Origin: Archangium gephyra
GTDB lineage: Bacteria; Myxococcota; Myxococcia; Myxococcales; Myxococcaceae
Reading direction: 5' to 3'
Length of the DNA: 64,000 bases
Assembly: GCA_003243425.1 (NCBI GenBank)
Contig: QFQP01000001.1
Span: 372,001 to 436,000, forward strand
The notes beneath the pieces were generated by a model. The model did not search any database. It was given only the letters and a program-made list of their open reading frames with translations, and had not been told where the DNA came from. Position numbers and translations under genes: made by a program. Each line of letters starts with the position of its first letter. The stretch's first letter is position 1. This document shows positions 33,466-42,597 of the stretch, in pieces.

Positions 33466-34617
33466 TCACTTCGTCTTCGGGCACGCGCCTTCGTCATTCT
33501 TGCGCTGCGCCTCGATGCGCACCACCTCGCCGGTCGACGACGTGAGCTGCTGCGCCAGCGAGGCCTCGACCTGCTCCCAGGCCGGGTCTTTCTTCTTTTC
33601 TTCCTGCACCAGCTTCTGGCTGTTCTCGAGCACGCCGATGAGCGACTTCACCTGCGCGAGCTGCGCGTCGTCGCCGGCGATGACCTCGGAGCACTTGGCC
33701 TTGAGCTTGTCGAGCGCGCCCTTCGCCGGCTTGCGCTTGTAGTCCTTGGCCATCGCGTCGTACTCGACGGCCGAGGCGTAGCGCTTGCCCGCGGCGATGA
33801 TGACGTCGGCGGTGCGCTGCGCACGAATGCCGTCGAGCTGCTGGAACTTGAGCGCGGGCGTGGCGCCGGGGTCGACGTCGGTGGCGTACGAGTTCTTGAG
33901 CAGCAGCGGCCACTTCAACTTCACCGGCTCCTTGCCGAGGTCGAGTGCGCTGAACCGTTCGGCCAGACAATTCGAGAACTCGTCGTCCTTGCCGACGCTG
34001 ACCTTCGCCTTGCCGTCCGACGACACGTCGACGTCAGCCGACAGCGCGGGCGGCACCACGGTGCCCAGCTTCTCGTAGCAGACGCACTGCGTGAGCTGAC
34101 CCAGGCGCAGCTTGCCGGCGATGTCGTTGGCCGCGTTCTCACCGAACGACACCGTCTGCGGGCCCGCGACCACCGGAACCTCGGCGACGATGGGCGCGCC
34201 CGTGGGCTTCAACGTCAGCCGCTTGATGGCCGCTTCGACGCACTGCTTCCCCGAAGCCGTCGCGCCGTTGCCCGAGAATTCGACGGTGGTGCCGAGGTCT
34301 GCGGCGGTGACCTTCACCTTCAAGTCGAACTGCTGACCATCGCGGTTCTTCTTGTCGACGAAGCACTCCTGGTACGCGGGCGACAACGAGAGCAGCGCGC
34401 CGGTGAGCACTTCGTTGGTGAGCGGCGTGAGGTTCAGCTCGCGCGGGCCACAGGCAGCGATGTCGAAGGGAATGACGTTGGTGATGGCGAGCTTCGTGGG
34501 CTCGGTGGTGCCGAGCACCGGCTTCGTTTCAGCAGTCGCGGTGGTGGTCGACGACGACGTGGTGGCACAACCAGCGAACACCAGCGCTGCAGCTGCAGCG
34601 GTGCGAAGGCGATTCAT
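33466..34617 (-). CDS. outer-surface lipoprotein, unknown function
   Basis: A 383-residue protein. MNRLRTAAAAALVFAGCATT is a textbook lipoprotein signal, and GGAG lies seven bases before the ATG. The mature part has two related halves: a region with a Cys pair (LSPAYQECFVDK...KQCVEAAIKRL) and another with CVCYEKLG...FSNCLAERF. This Cys layout is like that of AgmX/TonB_C-type myxobacterial envelope proteins. The C-terminal 100 residues are helical and charged. It belongs to the minus-strand envelope block and lies 55 bases downstream of the next lipoprotein gene. Confidence 0.75.
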   Translation of the reverse strand: MNRLRTAAAAALVFAGCATTSSSTTTATAETKPVLGTTEPTKLAITNVIPFDIAACGPRELNLTPLTNEVLTGALLSLSPAYQECFVDKKNRDGQQFDLKVKVTAADLGTTVEFSGNGATASGKQCVEAAIKRLTLKPTGAPIVAEVPVVAGPQTVSFGENAANDIAGKLRLGQLTQCVCYEKLGTVVPPALSADVDVSSDGKAKVSVGKDDEFSNCLAERFSALDLGKEPVKLKWPLLLKNSYATDVDPGATPALKFQQLDGIRAQRTADVIIAAGKRYASAVEYDAMAKDYKRKPAKGALDKLKAKCSEVIAGDDAQLAQVKSLIGVLENSQKLVQEEKKKDPAWEQVEASLAQQLTSSTGEVVRIEAQRKNDEGACPKTK

Positions 34618-34672
34618 GCGGAACTCCCAGGAAAGGGGTGGGAGCCGCTTACATACCGACGTCACCGCCCGC

Positions 34673-35854
34673 TCAAGGAACGAGTGCAGTGCGCGAACAC
34701 GTCTTGCTGTGCAATTCGCCCCGCGCGTTACCGACGGTACTCCCGGCAGCCAGGTAGCCTTCCCAGGTGTCGTTGGTGGGGCTGTACACGCCGCGCTCGA
34801 GCGCGACGCCGTCGACGATGACATCGAGCACCGACGCTAACGAGCTCCCGCGCAGCACGATGGGGTCGTTCACGTTCATGGGCCATTCGATGTTCGAAAC
34901 GATCGGCTCGGTCAGCGCCTCGTCGCACACGAAGAACTTCCACTGACGCCACGACTGCCCACCGCGCGTGTCGCGGAACACCGTGTAGAGGTCGCCGGTG
35001 CGCCGCTCGGGAACGGGGTCTTTTTCGTCTTTGCCGCCCGGCGCGGTGAACACGGTCTTCACGTCTTCCCGCAGCGCGGTGCGCGTTTCGCTGAAGCGGC
35101 CTGAAGTCGAATACCAGGCGGTGAGAATGCGTTCGTTCAACGCCTCGTCGCCGCTGGGCGTGGTCTGCACGTACGGCTCGAAGCTGCTGTGGGGCGCGAC
35201 GATGTCGAACGGCACTTCTTCACCCGGCTTCACCAACACGTGCGCGTTCTGAGGCCACGCTTCGCCGCGAACGGTCAGCGCGTCGATGACGGGGTTGGTG
35301 TTGCGCGCGTCGCCTTCGAAGATGTTGATGCGGAAGAGCGCGACGATGGACTTCACCTCGTCGTTCTTCACGCGCGTGAACAACGCTTCGAGTTCTTCCT
35401 GCGTCGCGGCGGGGCTCACGGTCTCGGCGACGGCGAAGGCGACCAGCTGACCCACGGTGCCCGCCTTGCGCCGCGGGTCGTCTGCCGCGAACACGTCGAA
35501 GAGGCCCGCCGGCACGCGGTACTGCGCCTGATCATTGAAGCCGATGACGCTCACGCCGGGCGGCAACGAACTGCCGCCGAGCGCCGACGGATCATTCAAG
35601 ATGTCCGGGTTGGCGCACGCGCTGCGGTTCTGGTTGTACGGGTCGGGCTCACAGCCCAACCACAACACGGTACCCGGTTGCGCACGCGAGGGGTCGAGCA
35701 CCAGCGCGCTCAGCGACGACGTCTCACCCGGCCGCAGGTCAGCTGGCGACGCGCTGATGCCGAGGAGCCGCAGGTCCTCGATGAGCGTCTCGGGGCGAAA
35801 GCCCGGCTCGCAGCCACTGAACAGCACCCAGAGAATGACGAGCGCGCGCTTCAC
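34673..35854 (-). CDS. lipoprotein coupled to a TonB-dependent receptor
   Basis: A 393-residue protein starting at a GTG that overlaps the receptor's TGA (GTGA). VKRALVILWVLFSGCEPGF is the lipoprotein signal. The remainder is beta-rich, with LRLLGISASPADLRPGETSSL near the front and Ig-like spacing later (SNIEWPMNVNDPIVLRGSS). The pairing of a TonB-dependent receptor with a downstream lipoprotein suggests a surface-bound partner that captures substrate for the receptor. The substrate cannot be read from the sequence. Confidence 0.78.
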   Translation of the reverse strand: MKRALVILWVLFSGCEPGFRPETLIEDLRLLGISASPADLRPGETSSLSALVLDPSRAQPGTVLWLGCEPDPYNQNRSACANPDILNDPSALGGSSLPPGVSVIGFNDQAQYRVPAGLFDVFAADDPRRKAGTVGQLVAFAVAETVSPAATQEELEALFTRVKNDEVKSIVALFRINIFEGDARNTNPVIDALTVRGEAWPQNAHVLVKPGEEVPFDIVAPHSSFEPYVQTTPSGDEALNERILTAWYSTSGRFSETRTALREDVKTVFTAPGGKDEKDPVPERRTGDLYTVFRDTRGGQSWRQWKFFVCDEALTEPIVSNIEWPMNVNDPIVLRGSSLASVLDVIVDGVALERGVYSPTNDTWEGYLAAGSTVGNARGELHSKTCSRTALVP

Positions 35855-38442
35855 CACTCGGCCCTCACTCCCAGCACCGGAAGAATCGGCAAGCCCGTGA
35901 GATACGCCTGCTCCGAGTAGTCGTAGCTGTTGATGACCGCTTCGACGTTCTGGCGATTGGTCACGTTCTGCACGTCGAGGTAGATGGCGAACATCCACGT
36001 GGGGAACACGAAGCGCTTGTCGATGCGTACGTCCAACTGGAAGAAGTCGGGCAGTCGCCGCGAGTACTGCGTGTCTTGAATGGGGAAGAAGTAGTTCGCG
36101 TTCGCGTCGTAGATGGCGCCGCGATTGGGTCTGGTGAGCGGGCCCGAGGTGTAGCGAATCTTCGCGCCCACGATGAAGTCCAACGGCAACTTGTAGCTGG
36201 CCAGCGCCACCAGGTTGTGCGGCTGGTCGTACTGAGAAACGCCCCACACCGTGCCGCCGTAGAAGTCGCGCTCCACGCGCGAGAGCGAGTACGCGACCCA
36301 CCCGAAGAGGTTCTTCGTCAGCGCGTAGCGCAGCAGCACTTCCATGCCGTACGCGCGGCCGCGGCCGTTGCTCGTGTAGCGCAGGTCCGTCACTTCACCG
36401 GTCACCTCGCCGTTGGTTTCTCCGAGCGTGGCGCGCGCCTGGTTGAAGAGGTCCTTGTAATAGAACTGAAGATCCACGGTCAGGCCGTCGATGATCCGGC
36501 CCTCGGCGCCGAGCATGTACTGCCGTGAACCTTCGGCCTCGAGGTTCGGGTTGCCGAAGCCGCGCGAGAGCTGGCCCGTCCGGTAGTCGGGCGTCTGGTG
36601 GTAGATGCCCACGCCGCCCTTGAGCGCCACGCGCTCGTGCAGTTGCCAGAACGCCGCGAAGCGCGGGTCGACCCAGCCCTTGTTCATCTGTGAGTTGTAG
36701 TCGGTGCGCACGCCCGCGATGAGCTTGAGCGGCTCCCACGGTTTCCAGAGCGCCTGCGCAAACACGCCGGGCTCGAAGGCGAACGGCGTCTCCTTCACGT
36801 ACTGCAGTTTCTTGGCCTGAAACGGGTCGGGCACCTGATTCAACTTGGGCAGCGGCGGCGACTGAATCTCGACCACGTAGGGCATCAGCCCGATGTCGAC
36901 GCCACCCGACAGCTCGAGCCGCCATTCGGGAATCGACCACGTCAGCGTGTCGCGCGTACGAATGGGGAACTGCGTGCCCTTGGCGAAGATGTCGTCACCG
37001 ACCGCGAGTGAGAGTTCGTCGAAGCCCGTCGATGTACGCGAGCGAAAGCTCACATTCGGCGAGAACTTGTGGTCCACGCCGACCAGCAGCCGGTTGTACA
37101 GAATCGAAGTGCCGAAAGTGCCGCGGCCTTCTGGGTCGATCGACGGGTTGGGCAACGCCAGCACCAGCGCGTCAGAAGAACCGAAGAAGCTCACGAAGAA
37201 CCGCGTGGGACCGCTCTTCGGTCGGTATTCCAGGCGCGCCTGGTAGTCCCAGTAGCGGGGCGCGAGCGTGAAGCTCACCGCGTCTTCAGCGCCGGGGATC
37301 AGCTTCAAGACCGCGGGCAGGAACGCGTCGATGTAGCTGCGCCGCGCGCTCAGCGCGAAGCTCCAGTTCTCACCGAGGGGCGCTTCGACCATCGCCGAGG
37401 CGTCGACCACGTTGATGTCCACGTACCCGTGAATGCCCTGCTTCGACGGCGTGCGGCCTTCGGCGGTGATGACCGCTCCGATGACGCGGCCGTAGTCGGC
37501 GTTGAAGTTGCCAGCCTGGAAGTTGATGCCTTCGAGGAGATTCGCGTTGTACGTCGAGAAGAGCCCGCCGAAGTGGAACAGCTGCGGCACGTTGGTTTCG
37601 TCGACGAAGGTGCGCGTGTCCCACGGCTTGCCGCCTCGCACCACCAGCAGGCCGATGCCGAACGGCGCACGTGCCACGCCGGGCAGATTCTGAACGACAC
37701 GGAACGCATCGCCGGCGGTACCCGGGATGAGTTTGATCTCTTCGCGCGACAGCGAGACCTGCGTGACTTCCTTCTTCTCTTTCTTGCCGCGAACCACCGT
37801 CTCGTAGGCGCCGTAGACCTTCTTGCGCACGAAATAGGTGACCTCGGTGCGCGTGCCCGGCGTGAAGGTCTCGGTGACTTCGTATTTCTCGTAGTCGTTG
37901 GCGACGACCACCACCGGCCACGTTCCTTCGGGCACGTCGTTGAGCTCGAAGCGGCCTTCGTCGTCGGTGAATGCTTCGAGGCCCTGCACGACGACCGTCG
38001 CTCCACCCAGCGGGTTTCGGGTGCCGCGTTCGACCACCACGCCGCGGAAGTTCACCGGCATGCCGGCGTCGACCGGCTCCAGCTCGGGCTCGGGCGGCCG
38101 ATAGAGGAAGTGCATCGTGTAGCCGAGCCGCACCGCCGCCGGCTTTCCGTCGACCTCCGCGGGCGTGAACACGAACTGCCGAATGGCCGTGAGCGCGGCT
38201 TCGTCGAACAGTTCGCCCGCGCTCTTCACGACGCGTGCATTGGTGACCGCACCGTCGACGCCGAGATCGATCTCCATCGTCACGTCGCCGGCCACGCCTG
38301 CATCGATGAGCTCGGGTGGAAACACGGCTTCGACGGCCTGCACCACCGTCGGCGCCTTCGTCAGTACACCCGTCCCACCGTCGCTCTGCGCGAACGCGAG
38401 TGACGCGGCCAACACGACAATCAACACCCCGACGCGAGTCAC
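35851..38442 (-). CDS. TonB-dependent outer membrane receptor with N-terminal TonB_C-like domain
   Basis: An 863-residue outer membrane protein with a signal peptide (GTG start, ...VLAASLAFAQS). Residues about 28-115 resemble the C-terminal domain of TonB (VVQAVEAVFPPELIDAGVAG, then GAVTNARVVKSAGELFDEAAL and FTPAEVDGKP). Residues about 125-205 are a carboxypeptidase-regulatory-like beta sandwich. The plug domain follows near 220-330 (LIPGTAGDAFRVVQNLPGVA, VVRGGKPWDTRTFVDE). The remainder is beta-barrel with alternating aromatics to the final VLGVRAEW. It should import a ligand energised by ExbBD. The ligand is unknown; the coupled lipoprotein is a probable partner. Confidence 0.88.
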   Translation of the reverse strand: MTRVGVLIVVLAASLAFAQSDGGTGVLTKAPTVVQAVEAVFPPELIDAGVAGDVTMEIDLGVDGAVTNARVVKSAGELFDEAALTAIRQFVFTPAEVDGKPAAVRLGYTMHFLYRPPEPELEPVDAGMPVNFRGVVVERGTRNPLGGATVVVQGLEAFTDDEGRFELNDVPEGTWPVVVVANDYEKYEVTETFTPGTRTEVTYFVRKKVYGAYETVVRGKKEKKEVTQVSLSREEIKLIPGTAGDAFRVVQNLPGVARAPFGIGLLVVRGGKPWDTRTFVDETNVPQLFHFGGLFSTYNANLLEGINFQAGNFNADYGRVIGAVITAEGRTPSKQGIHGYVDINVVDASAMVEAPLGENWSFALSARRSYIDAFLPAVLKLIPGAEDAVSFTLAPRYWDYQARLEYRPKSGPTRFFVSFFGSSDALVLALPNPSIDPEGRGTFGTSILYNRLLVGVDHKFSPNVSFRSRTSTGFDELSLAVGDDIFAKGTQFPIRTRDTLTWSIPEWRLELSGGVDIGLMPYVVEIQSPPLPKLNQVPDPFQAKKLQYVKETPFAFEPGVFAQALWKPWEPLKLIAGVRTDYNSQMNKGWVDPRFAAFWQLHERVALKGGVGIYHQTPDYRTGQLSRGFGNPNLEAEGSRQYMLGAEGRIIDGLTVDLQFYYKDLFNQARATLGETNGEVTGEVTDLRYTSNGRGRAYGMEVLLRYALTKNLFGWVAYSLSRVERDFYGGTVWGVSQYDQPHNLVALASYKLPLDFIVGAKIRYTSGPLTRPNRGAIYDANANYFFPIQDTQYSRRLPDFFQLDVRIDKRFVFPTWMFAIYLDVQNVTNRQNVEAVINSYDYSEQAYLTGLPILPVLGVRAEW

Positions 38443-38470
38443 GATGCGAACCGCTTAGCCGAAGGCACGC

Positions 38471-40948
38471 TCAGTCGTAGGTGAAGGTGACGGACAAGTA
38501 CGGGCGATTGGTACTCGTCGCGTTGTTGTAGGTGCCGAAGTAGCAGTAGTCGCCGGTGGTGTCGTTGTCGCTCACCGCGTTCGGCGTACGCAGCTGGAAC
38601 TGTGAACGGCTCCCACGGTTCACGAAATTGGTGACGTCCTCGGCGACCGCCGACGTCACGTTCGCCGAATGCACGCTCGGGTACGTGGCGGAATTGGTCA
38701 CCGTGTACTGCCGGTTGTTGATCGGCAGAATGTTGCAGTCCGCCAGGTCGAGCGCCGGCCCGTAGTTCACGTGGTACGCGTTGATGCTGCCTCCGAACGT
38801 GGCCGTGAAGGGCGAGCCGTTGCAGTACAGCTTGTCGAGGTAGAGAAACGCCGAGTCGACGTCGACGTTCGCGTACTGCGTGATGTTCGCCAGCGAGAAG
38901 GTGAGGTACCCGCGGTACACGTTGAGCGTCGGCGTGGCGCTGAAGTAGCGATCTCCCGCGTAGGTCACGCTGCTGCCCGTCGCCACCGTGGCCGAAGAGC
39001 AGTTCGACGTGCCGTAGATGTAGCCGTCGAGCGCTGCGTTCGCGGCGTTGTTGGTCACCGTCACCGTGTCACGCCGGCGAATGCGGTAGCTGAAGGTCAC
39101 CGGCGCGTCGGTCAGCGGGTTGCCCGCGAGGTCCGTCGCTCCGGTGTTGATGCGCACCTGCACCACCTGACCCCAATCGAAGAAGTCGGGTGGGGTGTAG
39201 GTCATCGTGTTTCCGCTCCACGAGAAGGTGCCGCCGTTGAAGCCGGTGGGCGAGACGATGGAGAACGCGCCCTGCACCGAGGCCTGGCTCATGCGCTCAC
39301 TGAACGTCACGCTGATCTGCGCGGGGTAGCCCCGAATACCTGCGAAGCGAGCGCGCGGTGCGCCGACGGCGCCCTTCGTCGGTGAAGTCGACACCACCGT
39401 GGGGTTGGTGACGTCCGGGGCGCTCGCGGTGACGAAGGTGAGCACGTACGGCGTGGCGATCGACAGGCCCGCGTCGTCGACGGCGCCGTTGCCCAGCGTC
39501 ACCGTGTAGCTGGCGCCCGCGTTCAGCGGCGTGCCGTGGCTGCACACCATCAACGTGCGCGCTGCGTTCCACGTGAAGTTGCAGGCGATGGCCGGCGTGC
39601 TCGTGAAGGCCGCCTGCGTAGACGCGGTGTTCATCGGCTCGCTGAAGTTGAACTCGATGGCCGTCTGCGTGGGCACGCCCGTCGCGCCGAGATCCGGCGA
39701 GGTCGAGGTCACCGTCGGGGCCGTCGTGTCGGGCGGCGCTTCGGTGGTGAACTTGAAGGTGGTGCTCAACGCGTTGCCCGCGAGGTCGAGCCCCGAAAGC
39801 GTGACCGTCTCGCTCGTCGAGAAGTCCCAGTCGTCGGTCTGCGCGAACGTCACCTTCGTGTCGCCCAGGCTCCACGTCGGCGCGCCCAGGCCGGGGTCGG
39901 GGTCGACGGTCACCTGCAACGCCGAGGTGTTCATCGGTTCGCTGAACGTGAGCGACAGCCGCCGCGTCACCGGCACGTTCATTTCGTTCGACGTCGGGTC
40001 GGAGCTCACCAGCGTCGGCGCCGTGGTGTCGGGCGGCGCTGCGGTCGTGAACGAAAAGCCCGTGCCCGCGGAGAGCATGTTGCCGGCGACGTCACTGCCG
40101 GTGACGGTCACCTGGTAGCTCGTCGACGGTTGCAGCGGCGCGTTCGGTGCGATGGACAACTGCGTGTTGTTGTCGGCCCAGGTGGGCGTTCCGAAGACGA
40201 CCGAAGGAATCGCGACCATCACCGACGCCGGGTTCATCGGCTCGCTGAAGGTGAACAGCAGTTCGGTGCTCACGGGCACCCCGACGCCACCGTCCGTGGG
40301 CTGCGTTTCGATGAGCGTCGGCTGCGTGGTGTCGGGCGTCGCTTCGGTGGTGAACGTGTAGCTGTACGCGGGCGAAATGCCGTTGCCCGCCACGTCTTGC
40401 CCTCCGACGGTGACCGTCAACATCGTGTTGAACGGGAGCGCGGCCGTCGGCTTGAGCGTGATGCGCGTGTTGTCGCCGTTCCACGTCGGCGCGCCGTAGG
40501 TGACGTTGTTGGTCGTCACGTACACCACCGTCGCGGTGTTCATCGGCTCGCTGAAAGTGATGTCGAGCGACGTGTTGACCGACACGCTGGTGCTGGCGTT
40601 GGTCGGCGTGGTCGCGATGACGAGCGGAGCCGTCGTGTCGGGCGCCGACCCGCCGCCCGTGGCCGCGCCGCCTCCCGTCGCGCTGCCGCCGCCTGTCGCC
40701 GTACCGCCGCCGGTCTCCGAACCACCACCGGTGGCACTGCCGCCGCCCGACCCACCACCCGTGGCACTCCCTCCGCCGGTTTCGCTCCCGCCGCCGCCGC
40801 CGGTGCGCGGGCCGATCACGCACTTCTGCGCGACGCAGGTTTGATCTCCGGGACAGTCTTCCGGAACGCCACAGGGCGCGCCCGTCAGCGTGGGAATGCA
40901 GGCAGCCAGCGCCAGAGCGGAAATCGACGACAGCAGCGCGCGCTTCAT
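38471..40948 (-). CDS. lipoprotein with Gly-linker and five Big_5-like Ig domains
   Basis: An 825-residue surface protein. GAGG six bases before ATG 40948 decides the start. MKRALLSSISALALAACIPT is a lipoprotein signal. A short Cys motif (PCGVPEDCPGDQTCVAQKC) is followed by a Gly/Ser/Thr linker (about residues 49-101). Then come five Ig-like modules that begin with DTTAPxVxxxxPxxxxxxV and contain FSEPMNxxxV, as in Big_5/SbsA-type domains. The last 200 residues look like a beta-sandwich (DNDTTGDYCYFGTYN near the end). A role in adhesion or matrix binding is inferred. Confidence 0.85.
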   Translation of the reverse strand: MKRALLSSISALALAACIPTLTGAPCGVPEDCPGDQTCVAQKCVIGPRTGGGGGSETGGGSATGGGSGGGSATGGGSETGGGTATGGGSATGGGAATGGGSAPDTTAPLVIATTPTNASTSVSVNTSLDITFSEPMNTATVVYVTTNNVTYGAPTWNGDNTRITLKPTAALPFNTMLTVTVGGQDVAGNGISPAYSYTFTTEATPDTTQPTLIETQPTDGGVGVPVSTELLFTFSEPMNPASVMVAIPSVVFGTPTWADNNTQLSIAPNAPLQPSTSYQVTVTGSDVAGNMLSAGTGFSFTTAAPPDTTAPTLVSSDPTSNEMNVPVTRRLSLTFSEPMNTSALQVTVDPDPGLGAPTWSLGDTKVTFAQTDDWDFSTSETVTLSGLDLAGNALSTTFKFTTEAPPDTTAPTVTSTSPDLGATGVPTQTAIEFNFSEPMNTASTQAAFTSTPAIACNFTWNAARTLMVCSHGTPLNAGASYTVTLGNGAVDDAGLSIATPYVLTFVTASAPDVTNPTVVSTSPTKGAVGAPRARFAGIRGYPAQISVTFSERMSQASVQGAFSIVSPTGFNGGTFSWSGNTMTYTPPDFFDWGQVVQVRINTGATDLAGNPLTDAPVTFSYRIRRRDTVTVTNNAANAALDGYIYGTSNCSSATVATGSSVTYAGDRYFSATPTLNVYRGYLTFSLANITQYANVDVDSAFLYLDKLYCNGSPFTATFGGSINAYHVNYGPALDLADCNILPINNRQYTVTNSATYPSVHSANVTSAVAEDVTNFVNRGSRSQFQLRTPNAVSDNDTTGDYCYFGTYNNATSTNRPYLSVTFTYD
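40646..40804 (-). repeat. tandem Thr-Gly-Gly-Gly-Ser coding repeat
   Basis: Units of the form (A/E)TGGGS repeated about nine times in the lipoprotein linker. The DNA drifts between units and the reading frame is kept, so it is a protein linker rather than an array of another kind. Length variation by slippage is likely. Confidence 0.85.
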
Positions 40949-41062
40949 GGAAGTCCTCACGTGTGTTCAAGCCCCCCGGCCCCACCGACACATGGCGTCA
41001 GACGCTCTCGTATAGCAGCCGTGCACCAGCGGTGTACCGTGCTCGCACTCAAGGAGCCGTCG

Positions 41063-41983
41063 ATGAAACGCATCGTTGTACTGACGTCGGGTGGTGACTC
41101 TCCGGGCATGAACGCCGCGCTCCGCGCCATCGCCAAGCTCGGAGCCGGTCGCGGCCTGCAGGTCTTCGGCAGCCTCGAGGGTTACGACGGGCTCATCGAC
41201 GGCCGCTTGCGTGAATTGACGAAGGTGTTGAGCGACGGCGCGGTGTCCGTCGACGTGGAGCTCGACGTCGCCGGCGGGCAGGGCGGCACGTTCATCGGTT
41301 CGGCGCGCAGCGCGCGCTTTCGCGAGAAGGCCGGGCGAGAGCAGGCCCTCGAACAATTGAAGAAGCTCGGCGCCGAAGGGCTCATCGTCATCGGTGGAAA
41401 TGGTTCGCTCACCGGCGCGCATTTGTTCGCCAACGAGCAGGGCGTGAAGGTGATGGGCATTCCCGGTTCGATCGACAACGACATCGGCTGCACGTCGACC
41501 TCGCTGGGCGTCGACACCGCGCTCAACACCATCGTCGAGGCGTGCGACCGCATCAGCGACACCGCGCGCGCGCATCGGCGTGCGTTCGTGGTCGAAGTGA
41601 TGGGCCGTGATTGCGGTTACCTCGCGATGGCCAGCGCGATTGCGATGGCTGCTGATGCCGTGCTGATCCGCGAGTCGGGCAAGACCGAAGATCAGCTCAT
41701 CGAAGACGTGCGCTCGGTCATCAAGAACGGCTTTTCGCGCGGCAAGCGCCGCATTCTCATCATCAAGGCCGAAGGCGTGAACGTGCCGTGCACGCGACTG
41801 GTGCGCCTGACCGAAGAGCGCATGAAGGAAGAACTGCCCACGCTCGAAGTTCGCGCAACGGTGCTCGGTCACGTGGTGCGCGGCGGCAACCCCAGCTACC
41901 AGGACCGTCACGTCGCCGGCCGGCTCGGTTTCGGCGCGGTGCATGCGTTGTTGAGTGGCGCCACCGACGAGATGGTCGGCTAG
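41063..41983 (+). CDS. 6-phosphofructokinase, ended early by an in-frame TAG
   Basis: Phosphorylates fructose 6-phosphate in glycolysis. AAGGAG lies seven bases before ATG 41063. Family motifs are TSGGDSPGMNAALRAIA (nucleotide loop), GIPGSIDNDI with the catalytic Asp, LGVDTALNT, VEVMGRDCGYLAM, and LGHVVRGGNPSYQDR. GGNGSL has Asn where most ATP enzymes have Asp, which bears on phosphate-donor choice. Translation stops at TAG 41981-41983 after 306 residues. In-frame codons continue for 54 more that look like the normal C-terminus. As read here, the product lacks the last helices that the E. coli enzyme has. Confidence 0.87.
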   Translation: MKRIVVLTSGGDSPGMNAALRAIAKLGAGRGLQVFGSLEGYDGLIDGRLRELTKVLSDGAVSVDVELDVAGGQGGTFIGSARSARFREKAGREQALEQLKKLGAEGLIVIGGNGSLTGAHLFANEQGVKVMGIPGSIDNDIGCTSTSLGVDTALNTIVEACDRISDTARAHRRAFVVEVMGRDCGYLAMASAIAMAADAVLIRESGKTEDQLIEDVRSVIKNGFSRGKRRILIIKAEGVNVPCTRLVRLTEERMKEELPTLEVRATVLGHVVRGGNPSYQDRHVAGRLGFGAVHALLSGATDEMVG

Positions 41984-42148
41984 AGACCCTCTGAATCGGG
42001 CGGCATCGCCACCAACGACAGCTCGGTTCAACGGTTTCCGTTGGCGCGGGTGCTGGAAGAAACGAAGGCGCTCATCGACGGAACGAGCCCGGTCACCAAA
42101 CGTCGCCTCGCGTTGATGAGCGCGGCGTCGGGGGTGTTGTCGTTGTGA
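41984..42148 (+). pseudogene. in-frame continuation of phosphofructokinase past TAG
   Basis: 54 sense codons in the same frame, ending at TGA 42146-42148. They encode GGIATNDSSVQRFPLARVLE and, after a few residues, LIDGTSPVTKRRLALMSAA. This matches the FPL...VL-E-T...GTSPVT tail of long bacterial phosphofructokinases. The TAG replaces a probable Trp codon (V-G-W is expected). A point mutation, stop read-through or a base-call error would all give this picture. Confidence 0.75.
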
Positions 42149-42183
42149 AGTCCCACGGCCGCAGCGAAGCGTGTCGAAGCGTG

Positions 42184-42597
42184 ATGCGAATTGCGTTCGT
42201 TGGGTTGGTGGCGGTGTCGATGGTGTCGTGTACCGGCGCGTTGTGTCCGGGAGTCGAGGCCGGCGGGTTCGAACCGCCGAAGTTCGTCTGCAGCGAGAAG
42301 TACGGCGGCACGTCGGTGTGTCGCAGCGGCCAGGCGTTCACCTGCACTTCTGACGCCTGCTTCAGCTCGGTGGTCGATGGGCCGTGTCTGCCTGCCGCTG
42401 GCTCACCACCCGCGCCGCCCGAAGGCGTGAAGATCTGCACGGCCTGGCAAGACGTGATGCCCGACGTTCCGTGTGACGCGTCACGCGAAGGCGCGGTGTG
42501 GTGCAAGGGTGGTTTGCGTTGGCAGTGCATTCCGTCGCCCGAGAGCTGCTGGGGCGCGAACACCGGCTCGCAGCCGTGCACCATCAACGCCGACTGA
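42184..42597 (+). CDS. small Cys-rich lipoprotein
   Basis: A 137-residue exported protein. MRIAFVGLVAVSMVSC is a lipoprotein signal with Cys at 16. The mature part has about ten further Cys in pairs (CSEKYGGTSVCRSG, FTCTSDAC, WCKGGLRWQC), consistent with a compact disulfide-bonded domain. GTG 42181 directly precedes the ATG and could also be used. Function unknown. The 3' end overlaps the convergent M50-like gene by 14 bases. Confidence 0.72.
   Translation: MRIAFVGLVAVSMVSCTGALCPGVEAGGFEPPKFVCSEKYGGTSVCRSGQAFTCTSDACFSSVVDGPCLPAAGSPPAPPEGVKICTAWQDVMPDVPCDASREGAVWCKGGLRWQCIPSPESCWGANTGSQPCTINAD

Noticed and set aside
40646..40804. Possible CRISPR-like or other repeat array
   Set aside because: Units are short, imperfect and in frame, and they encode a TGGGS linker. 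No spacers are present.
39536..41062. Long plus-strand extension ahead of the phosphofructokinase start
   Set aside because: It is the mirror of the Ig-domain lipoprotein gene. AAGGAG before ATG 41063 and family length fix the true start.
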